From contig CAZJYI010000016.1 of assembly GCA_964550025.1 (NCBI GenBank), forward strand, positions 51,617 to 115,616: DNA of 64,000 nt, in the 5' to 3' direction. The position numbers were made by a program, and so were the translations under genes. Below, one piece after another: positions 48,786-58,100 of this stretch. Origin of the DNA: CAZJYI01 sp964550025 (lineage in GTDB: Bacteria; Verrucomicrobiota; Kiritimatiellia; UBA8416; CAYOBW01). Below the pieces are notes generated by a model. That model was not told the origin of the DNA, made no database searches, and saw nothing but the letters and a program-made list of their open reading frames with translations. Numbering within the stretch: position 1 is the first letter of the stretch; the number at the start of each line of letters is the position of its first letter.

Positions 48786-51700
48786 AGGGATGGCAGACAG
48801 GGCAATACCGGTGCAATGCCGCCGCCTGGGGGCTGGATTCGTACATGAGGCAACTCTTGTTCCTGTACTTGCAGTGCGATCCGTTCTTGTCATACTGGTG
48901 CGGGTGAGCGGGGATGCCTGTAGGAGATGTCCTGGCTGCCTGACTGAAGAGATGCCCCACCTCGTGGTTAATGGTATCGCGGAAATCCTGCTCGTCATTC
49001 GGCGAATAGGAGTTGATGATCCCACCGCGGTAGGCGAAGCCCAACCATGTCTTCCCCGCTCGCAAGGTCAAGCCATCGATCTCCACCATCGTACCGTGCG
49101 CCGACACCGCAATTCCCGCCGGCTTCTTCAGTTTGAAGACCTTCGGATCACTTCGGCCCGGATCCAGTTCGATGTCGGCAGCAGCGATATTCCCGTCCCG
49201 CGAGTTGGCCCAATCGCCGGCACCGGATTTCGCACTCGGATCCCAGTCCATCGCATACCACTGGCCGGACGCGAAGAGGGTACCGCCCTGTAGAGGCGGG
49301 TCTATGAGCGGCTTGTCGGCCGTCACACTCAACGGGAAATCGTCTGTGTCGAACCACGGTATGTTCTTGCCCGAAGTCTGACCATCCGCGATCCACATGG
49401 CGTGTACGTTGACCATCGGGATCATGACGGGCTTGTCGGCCTCCGCGGTGGCGAGGACGAAGAAACTCCTCCTTGTGGCATGGCCCACCACGAGGGCATC
49501 ATCCGTGCTGTTCGGGTAGTTGTTGACCCAAGCTCTCCTCGCGTTGTCCGGATAGAAGCTGACCATGTGCTTCTTGTAGATGACGGGAGGCGAGAGGGCC
49601 TTTGCGTCGTCAAGAGGCATCTCCACCGTTGTGGCGGCGACCATCTCCGCCTTGACATCCTCGTACGTGTCGGCCACATCGCCGAACCCTGCCACGTCGA
49701 TCCCCGCGACCTTGACCTCTTTGTACCAGAACTTGCGCCACACGGTAATCGTGCCGGCTGCGAACACGGGGTCTCTCGCGCTGAGGTCGGTGTGGCCGGC
49801 GACGTATTTGGCAAGATGCGGATCCTGGTCGATATAGCAGCCGGGGTAAAACACGTCACCACCGAACCGCGAGAGCTTCAGTTCCGCGCCGGCCTTCCCA
49901 TCGGCATCCGTCCTGGCCGAGAGGTGCAACAGGTCCTTGCGGTCCGCCTTGTCATCGTGCTTAACGTCAGCCGTGATGCCTTTCCACTTCCAGGTCGTGG
50001 GCATGTCCTTGCCCCAGTTGGCCGCCTTCCGGTTGTTCGCGTCTTCCGCCAGCATGAAGTAGATGGTCACGTCCTTGATCTTCTTGCTGAGCTGGGCCTG
50101 TATGGTGACTTTGCGGCCTTCCGGATCCGGCTGGAGGTTGATGTAGAACCTGCCTCGCCGCGAGTCCCACGCGGTTGCTCTGTCCGTGGGGGTCGTGTAG
50201 TCCACCTTGACTTCCCGGATTTGGACAACGGTGAAACGGGCCCAATCACCGTTCCGTTTCATGCCCTCCTTCGTCGCGTGCTTGCCCAACGGTTCGGCCC
50301 GGTCCAACCCCACATCGACCCGCACGTCGCACCGCTTCGTTGTTGCGGCACTGCCCTGGACCCAGAGCTCCGTGTCCTTCACCTTCAACACCTTGACGCT
50401 GATCCGGACGGGAAAAGCGCTTCCGTCGTCCGCGGTCTGACGCTCGCCCTCAAACTCCTTGTCGTAGATTGCCACGGCGCCGCTGGCGTTGGTCGCGTTG
50501 AGCACCACTTCGTAGTCGTCGGTGCCGTCCGGCCACTGGGAGGCATCGAGTTTCTTGACCAGGAGTTTGGCGCGGCCATGGTCGTCAATCGCCTGCACGT
50601 GTAGCAACCGGCCGTCTTTGACCTTCTCGCTGTCGGTCATGGCCTTCTGGTCGGGGAGGGCCTGGTTCTTCAGGTTGGTGTAGTAGGTGTCAATGGGGTC
50701 GGTATCGGGGTCTACCTGAATGGACGCGATCGCACCGATGTCGTGCTGGTGAAGCTGCGCCTTCAGTTCCACGACCCCCATTGCCATCTTGGCGGGGTTC
50801 TCATCTCGCAGGAGCAGCTTGTCTTCGGGGTCCTCCAGCTCAAGGGATACCTCGAACTTGCCGGCCGTCTTACCTCTAAGGTACAGCTTCAGCCCGCTCG
50901 TGAGCTGCCCATTCGTCAGCTTCATGTCCGCGAGCTTGGTCGTGCAGTCCTTGTCGGTGAATGCGTCCACGTTCTCCGGCGCGAACTTGAGCGTGCCGCC
51001 TTTCCTGAACTGCCGATTCTCGTGAGTGTAAGCGAGGGAGAGCTTGATGTACGTCGGGTCCGCATAGACCTTGGTCTCGCCAATCTCCTGGTACCGTGCG
51101 AGGGCGCGGTCGAGCAGGACCGTCTTGTACTCGACCTCGATCTTGGGCGTGACCTTGCAGATGGGGTCGACCTCGAGCACGAAAGGACTATTGAAGACAC
51201 GTCGCGCCGGGGCGGGACCATACCTGTCCAACGCGCCGTATTCCTTGGCAGTGTCACCTTTCAACGTGATTTCGAGGTCGTATTGGCTCGCGCGCGGCAC
51301 GATCCCGAAGTCGGCTCTCCCGCCGCGACCCGTCTTCTTCGCCTTCAGTTGCTTTCCGTCGCTGGTCCGGGTGGCCTTGACGGTGACGCCCTTGAGACTC
51401 TCCCGCGTATCTTTCGCCACAACGTCCACGAGCAGCTCGTAAGGGTAGAACTTGAAGAACTGCATCTGCGTCGTGTCGTTCACGATCGACACGTTGCTGG
51501 TCGGTGCCATCGCGTTCAAGGCCGCACCGGTCGCCTCGGCCTCACTCTTCCGCTCGATATCCACCTCAATGTCGCACTCGGCTTCCCTGCCCGCCGGACT
51601 GAGCACGAGTGTGTAGCCGCCGGCACACAGATTCTTGTACATCGTGGATTTCCAGACAGTGGCGCTGCGTTTGTCCACGTCACCGCCCTGAAGCTCGAAC

Positions 51701-51870
51701 CCGCACTTCTTGGACAACTTGTGCCACTTGTTTGGCTTCTTCCTGTTCTGGCGCCGTACTTCAATGTATAGATGCCCGAAGGAACCCGGACATTTCACGG
51801 TAGCGTTTCCCGGCATGGTCCCTGCCCTCGACCCGCGACTGATTGGCGTTCGGGAAATGAGAGAAGACAT
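48751..51870 (-). CDS. Giant protein with C-terminal archaemetzincin-like zinc protease domain
   Basis: A 1,039-residue protein without a signal peptide. Most of it is repetitive beta-sandwich sequence, including a Cna-B/PEGA-like segment (L-K-G-V-T-V-K-A-T-R-T-S-D-G) near residues 160-210. The C-terminus carries H969-E-V-G-H973 followed by C1000, C1007-L-M1009-Y, then C1023-P-V-C1026-H. The order H-E-x-x-H, Cys, Cys-x-Met and C-x-x-C is the archaemetzincin layout, though the spacings differ and the usual glycine and third ligand after H-E-x-x-H are not obvious (H989 or H991 are candidates). ATG 51870 is used; ATG 51816 is an alternative start. It leads a three-gene minus-strand operon with two lipoproteins. 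Lack of a signal suggests cytosolic action or export by a contractile or other specialised machine; no such machine is in the window. Confidence 0.8.
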   Translation of the reverse strand: MSSLISRTPISRGSRAGTMPGNATVKCPGSFGHLYIEVRRQNRKKPNKWHKLSKKCGFELQGGDVDKRSATVWKSTMYKNLCAGGYTLVLSPAGREAECDIEVDIERKSEAEATGAALNAMAPTSNVSIVNDTTQMQFFKFYPYELLVDVVAKDTRESLKGVTVKATRTSDGKQLKAKKTGRGGRADFGIVPRASQYDLEITLKGDTAKEYGALDRYGPAPARRVFNSPFVLEVDPICKVTPKIEVEYKTVLLDRALARYQEIGETKVYADPTYIKLSLAYTHENRQFRKGGTLKFAPENVDAFTDKDCTTKLADMKLTNGQLTSGLKLYLRGKTAGKFEVSLELEDPEDKLLLRDENPAKMAMGVVELKAQLHQHDIGAIASIQVDPDTDPIDTYYTNLKNQALPDQKAMTDSEKVKDGRLLHVQAIDDHGRAKLLVKKLDASQWPDGTDDYEVVLNATNASGAVAIYDKEFEGERQTADDGSAFPVRISVKVLKVKDTELWVQGSAATTKRCDVRVDVGLDRAEPLGKHATKEGMKRNGDWARFTVVQIREVKVDYTTPTDRATAWDSRRGRFYINLQPDPEGRKVTIQAQLSKKIKDVTIYFMLAEDANNRKAANWGKDMPTTWKWKGITADVKHDDKADRKDLLHLSARTDADGKAGAELKLSRFGGDVFYPGCYIDQDPHLAKYVAGHTDLSARDPVFAAGTITVWRKFWYKEVKVAGIDVAGFGDVADTYEDVKAEMVAATTVEMPLDDAKALSPPVIYKKHMVSFYPDNARRAWVNNYPNSTDDALVVGHATRRSFFVLATAEADKPVMIPMVNVHAMWIADGQTSGKNIPWFDTDDFPLSVTADKPLIDPPLQGGTLFASGQWYAMDWDPSAKSGAGDWANSRDGNIAAADIELDPGRSDPKVFKLKKPAGIAVSAHGTMVEIDGLTLRAGKTWLGFAYRGGIINSYSPNDEQDFRDTINHEVGHLFSQAARTSPTGIPAHPHQYDKNGSHCKYRNKSCLMYESSPQAAALHRYCPVCHPYVLVQDMSSVL

Positions 51871-52181
51871 GCTCCTTGAACGTCAAGCCCAACCGTCCGT
51901 TGCCTCCCCACCCCGAACAGCATGTCTGTACCAGTACGGTGTCACAGCGCAAGCCTTGCCGTCAATGACGAACGAACAGCCGTGCTGCTGCTCCACCCCC
52001 CTTTTTGCTTGATACACCACGTGTAGTCCGTTCAGAATACTCTCTAAGATGAGCTGATCTTGTATGCGGTTCCGCGCGGGCTTCGTCGCGCGTTTTCGCG
52101 ACGCCTGTGGTGTACGGCGTGCGCCCCGGGGGTCACACCATCTTGGCGATTGTTCTTCAAATCAAACAGGGAGTTCTGACG
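51871..52181. other. Divergent intergenic region
   Basis: This 311-base gap separates the divergently transcribed metalloprotease operon and Pmp-repeat gene and must hold both promoters. TTGATA at 52009 has no well-placed -10 partner. No gene, tandem repeat or strong hairpin is seen. Confidence 0.45.
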
Positions 52182-55100
52182 ATGAGATGTCCCGAGAGCA
52201 ACATCATAGCCGTTTCAGCGAGAGCGCCGCGCCGCGCAAGGGTATTCGCGGCTGCCACGGCCATGCTCGCCCTGACGGTGTCGCGGCCGTCGAACACGCT
52301 TGCCGGCATAGCCCCCGATTTCAAGGTCCAGAGAGGCGAGACGCTCCTGTACAACACGACCGCCACGCTGACGGCGGGCGTCGACTACACGGCACCGGCA
52401 AGCGCGAGCAACGCCTTCATACGGCTGGTGAACACGCGGCTCTCCGGCGCGGGAAAGGACTCCGGCGGGGGGACACAGGGTCCTTCGTCATGGATGACGC
52501 TTATCGACAATCCGGGCAACATCACCAACTCCATCACGTTCGCCCGGTACAACGGCGGCGACTCCAGCATGCTGACGTGGGAGATCATCGAGTACATCGG
52601 CGCACCGGGCGGTCCGAACGAAATCATCGTGCGCGACGCCGCCAAGGCAAACGCATCCGGCGGCAACAATGCCACCGGCGCCGTCGTCACCGACGTCGCC
52701 AAGGACGGCGATGTCGTCGTGTTCATCACCGGCCAACGGCACAACGCCACCCAGCTCGGCAGAACTGACAGGGGGTTGTTTGTCGCCGATTGGCTGCCCG
52801 CCTCGAACTACCCGTCCTTCTCCCGCACTGACAAGAACGGTGCTTCATCGGTGAGTTACGCCGTTGTGGAGTTCACGGGGGCGAACTGGAACGTGCAGAG
52901 GATTCAGCAGCAGCTCAACACTACGACCGACTCCATCATCAAGGCAATCACTCCCGTCTCAACCGACCGCGCCTTCATCCACGGGCAGGTCCGCTCGAAC
53001 CACGGCGGGGTCGACGAGCATGGCGTCAACATCACGTTCGACGCCCCGGACGCGGTCCGTTTCGAACGCCACCCCGTCGCCGCGCAGACGCAGGTGGCTG
53101 CGGCCTGGATTGTTGAGAACACGGAAACCGAGCCGGTTCTGGCCATGAACGTGAGCCACTACACCGGGACGCGGGCGAGCGGCGGCGCCGTTCCGGAGTC
53201 GTGGACAAACACCATCGCCCCGGTGGCCGACACAGCGCGCGCGTCCATCATGGGAGAGGGCGCCACGGACAGCGTGAGCGCCAACACGCCGCCGCGCGGA
53301 TCCGTCAACCTCCGCCTCACGGCCACGAACCAGGTCGCGTTCTGGCAATCCGACAGCAACAACGATCGGGCCTACGTCTATTCCGTGATCGAATGGCCGT
53401 CATCCGTCTACATCCCGCCGGGCGGGCCGGCGATCAACAACCTGGACGTCGCCGACGTGGGCGGCAGCTCGGCCACGCTGCAGGGGGAACTGACGTCGAC
53501 CGGGAACTCCGCCACGGCGGTCTGGGTCTTTTACGGGACCAATGACGGCGGCGAAGTGACCGGGAACTGGGACACGAACGTCTACTTTGGAAACGGGTTG
53601 ACAACGGGCCCCTACAGCACGAACGTCACGGGGCTCTCGCAGGGCACAACCTACTTCTACCGCTTCGCCGCGGCCAACGCCGTTACCAGCACCTGGGCGC
53701 TGACCTCCGAGCGTTTCAAGACCCTGAGCGCACCGGCGGTCGACAACGTCCGGGCCACCGACATTGCACCAACCAGCGCCGCGCTCAACGGCGCCCTGAC
53801 GGACGGGGGACAGGCACATGTCTATATCTTCTGGGGAACGACCGACGGGCAGGACACCCCATCGGCCTGGGCCAACACCAACTACCTGGGCGAGCTTCAG
53901 GAGGGCGCGTTCTCGGCTACGGTGTCGAACCTGGCGCAGAAGACGCTGCACTACTATCGCTGCTACGTGTCCAACGCGGTGGACACGGCGTGGGCGGCGC
54001 CGTCGGCCGAGTTCACATCGGGCATCCTGTTTGTCGACACCAACGCTACGGCCGGGCTGAACAACGGGGGCACGTGGGCAAACGCCTTTCTCCAGCTCTC
54101 CTCCGCTCTCGGCAATGCCGCGGCCGGAAGCGAGATATGGGTTGCCGCCGGCACTCACAGTCCGGGGGCGAGCGCTTCGGACACCTTCACCATAGACGTG
54201 GGAGTCACACTCTACGGCGGATTCACCAGCGGCGACGCATGGCAGGACCGCGACCCCATGGCGAATGTGACAGTGCTCGACGGCGGCGCGGTGAACTACC
54301 ACGTGGTCAGCAAAGTGGGAGCGGGTTCGGCGGCGCTGGATGGATTCACCATTGCGAACGGAGCGGCCCTCGCCGCCGGCACCGACGAGGACGGGGGTGG
54401 TGTTTACTGCGCCGGCGGATCGCTTTCGCTCCTCAACTGCGTGTTTACGAACAACATTTGCCACTTCCACGGCGGCGCTGTCTTCTGCGCGGCAGCCGCA
54501 TCCGTACCCGTCGTCTCCAACTGTACGTTCATTGCCAACCGGAGCACGAACAGTGCCGGCGGCGCCTTGTACCTGGACAACGGGGCCACAGAGTTCACGG
54601 ACACCCTGTTCATCACGAACACGTCGTGGGGAGGCGGGGGTGTGATGTGGATCAACAGCCTCGGGAACCCGGACGTGAGCTTCATCAACTGTCACTTCAC
54701 CAACAACGCCTCCGTGCGGGGCGAAGGCGGGGTGATGTACTTGCGGCATAACAACGGGGAGCTCTTTGGAGAACTGCTCATATCGAATTGCACCTTTACG
54801 GGCAACACGGCTCTGCGTGCCGACGCGGCCAGGGACGCGGGCGCGATCTTCTTCGGCGACGGTACGGTCCTCACCATCGCGAACACCGTGTTCACCGACA
54901 ACCGCTGTTCGGACCGGGGTGGCGCCATTCTCTCCGCCGCCGGACCGAACGGTGCCGCCCTGGAGCTCTTCAACTGCGAGTTCTACGGGAACAGGAGTCA
55001 GAACGTCGGCGGGGCGGTCAGCCTGGACAATGATGGCGCCATGCACAGGATCCACGACTGCACGTTCAGCGGCAACGCCTCCCTGGCCGCAGCCGGGGGC

Positions 55101-58100
55101 GCCTACCGGCTCGCCAAGGCCGCCGGAGGAACGGATCTCGAGGTCTTCAATTCGACCTTTACCAGCAACTCGGCATCCGCGGGCGGAGCCATACGAATGG
55201 ACGATCTCGGCGCGGTGAGCCCGGTCATCAGCAACTGCACGTTCATCGGCAACAGCACGTTCAACGGCAGCGGCGGCGGCATATACAGCGGCGATGGCGA
55301 CACGCTCACGATCGTCGACTGCGAGTTCACGGCCAACACGACCCTGGTGACGGGCGGCGACCACGGGAGCGCCGTGTTCCAGACCGGAGCCGTGGGCGGG
55401 AAGCGGGTCGATATCCGGAATTGCTCCTTCACCGCCAATCGTTCCAACGGCAGAGCGGCCCTCTACCTGAACGTGGACGCCGGTGAGGGGATAGGCGTGG
55501 TGTCCAACTGCACATTTGCCGGCAATGAAGCCACCAACAACCACGCCGGTGCCCTATACCTGAACGACGGGGATGTCCATGTCTTCGACTGCGCCTTCAC
55601 TTCGAATTCGGCGGCGCTCAACGGCGGAGCGGTGTGGCTGGACATGGTTGACGGCCCCACGCCCACTTTCGTCGGGTGCACATTCACCGCCAACAGGTCG
55701 CAGAACCCGGCCGACAACAGTGGGGGCGGCGCCATCTTCGGCGAAGGCAACGGACAACTCTCGCTGGTTGTATCCAACAGCGTCTTCAGGGACAACGCCT
55801 CCGAGTCGGAGGGCGGCGCGATTCGCCTCGGCAGCGGCAGTACGCTCACGCTTGCGGAGTGCGATTTCTTCGACAACACGTCCAACACGCGCGAAGGCGG
55901 CGCCGTGCGCATCGGCGCCATGGACTCCGCCATGGAGAACTGCCTGTTCGCCCGCAACGCGTGCGGAACACTCGGCCTGGGCGGCGGTGCGCTCCAGTTG
56001 AACGGCAATGCCAAGGTGTTCAATATCACCAACTGCACGTTCCACGCCAACATGTCGGGGACAGCGGGAGGCGCCATCCAGTTCGACGTCGGCACACTGA
56101 ACCTGGGCAACAGCATCTTCACGGCGAACACGGCCACCTCGGGCGGCAACGACATTCACGTCGACCTCGAAGAGACGATGAACATCAGCTACTGCGGCAT
56201 CGACAGGGCCGGCATATGGGCTGAAGGCACGGTCAACTACGGTGCCGGCATCTACAACCTGGATCCGCGGTTTGTCGACCCGGGCGCCGATGACTTCCAC
56301 CTTCAGAGCACGACGGCAAACGGCGTCTATGTCAACGCGCTTGGTGCCTGGACGAATCTCCCGCACCTCAGCCCGTACATAGACAGGGGCGACCCCGCGA
56401 GCAGCTACATCAACGAGCCCGCGCCGGACGGGGGACGGGTGAACATGGGACGTTACGGCAACACGGCATTCGCATCCAGGCGCGATCCCGGACCGTGGAT
56501 CGCGGCGCTGGGAGCCGTTCCCCGGCCGAACTACGCCGAGCTCCCCGGGGAGGTCTTCTCCACCAACGGCGGTCAGGTCGCGGTGTTCACGTACTGGGGC
56601 ACGACGGACCACGCCGACAACCGTGCCGCATGGATTGCGCAGGGCGGCATCATCGCCAACGGCACCCTCGGCGAAGAAGCTTTCACGGCCGACACCCCGG
56701 CCACTCTCGTCTACGGTCAGCAGTACTATTACCGCTGCTACGCGACCAACGCACTGGGCGAGGCGTGGTCGGAGACCGAGGCCTTCTCCCCTGCGCGGCC
56801 GGCCGGCAACATGCTGACCAACATGCCCCCCGCTGACCTCACCGCCAGCTCGGCAACGCTCAAAGGGCAGTTGTCGGCTTCGGATTCGATCTACGACGTG
56901 TGGCTGCACTGGGGAACGAGCGACGGCGGTACAAGCACGTCCGCCTGGGACGAAACCGTGTACGTGGGCGCTGTTTCCAACGTGGCCTCGTTCAACCTGG
57001 ACCATGCGGTAACCGGCCTGGCCTGGGGCACGACATACTACTACTCGTTCCGGGCCACGAACGACGTGGAAGACCTGTGGGGAACACCCGCGATCGCTTT
57101 CCAGCCGCTGGGGCCGCCGCTGGTCAACAACGATGGTGGCGCCGATCCACACCTGGCGTATGCCGTCCTGCACGGCGAGTTGACCGCGGGCGGCACGGCC
57201 AACGTCAGCGTCTGCTGGGGCCCCTCCGACGGGGGCACGAACCAGGCCGGCGCCTGGGCCAACACCAACGCCCTTGGAACGCTGGAGTTCGGGCCGTTCT
57301 CCACCCGCACCAGCCCGGGTTGGGCAGACGCTCTGGCCGGTGGTGACCTGGGGCTTCCGGGACTGCCGGGCTCGACGACCCGGTCAAACGACGCCTGGAT
57401 CATCACGGCCAGCGGCGCCGACCTCTGGGGAACGGCCGACAGCGGCCATTTCGCGCAGCGCCAGATGACCGGCGACTTCGACCTGTACTGTCGCGTGAGC
57501 GATTTCGCGGGGGGCACCCATGGGTGGCGCAAGGCCGGCATCATGGCGCGCAACACGCTGGATGCGGGCAGCAGGAACGCGTTCATCGGGCGGGCGCCGG
57601 CCACGGGGCAGAACCGCATCACGTTCCAGCAGCGCCCGACGGATGGCGTTGCGTCCACGTCTACACACGCGAACGGCTTCACGCAGCCATACTACTGGTT
57701 GAGGCTCGCGCGCAGCGGCAACACCTTCAGCGGCTACTGGGCGGAAGATGTGGGCGGGGTGCCGGGGGCATGGTCGCAGATGGGGGCGGACGCGACGATT
57801 ACCATGAACAGCACCGTGTACGTCGGCTTGGCGGTGACGTCCCACAACAACGCACAGTTGACGAGCGTGACCTTTGATTCGGACTCGTCGCTGTACTCGT
57901 CCAACAACCTGCTGTACGGGCAGCAGTACTACTATCGCTGCTACGCTGAAAACGACCTCGGCGGCGACTGGGCGGATTCCTCCGAGGGATTCCTTTCGCT
58001 GCCTCCCCCCGGCATCGGCATCACAAACGGGCCGGCCACGGACGTCGCGGCCACATCCGCCGTCCTCACCGCCACGCTCGATGCGACGGGATCCGTGTTC

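Noticed and set aside
49402..50604. A 400-codon plus-strand open frame
   Set aside because: Antisense to the metalloprotease giant.
53400..55544. A 714-codon minus-strand open frame
   Set aside because: Antisense to the repetitive Pmp region; its apparent regularity mirrors the repeats on the plus strand.
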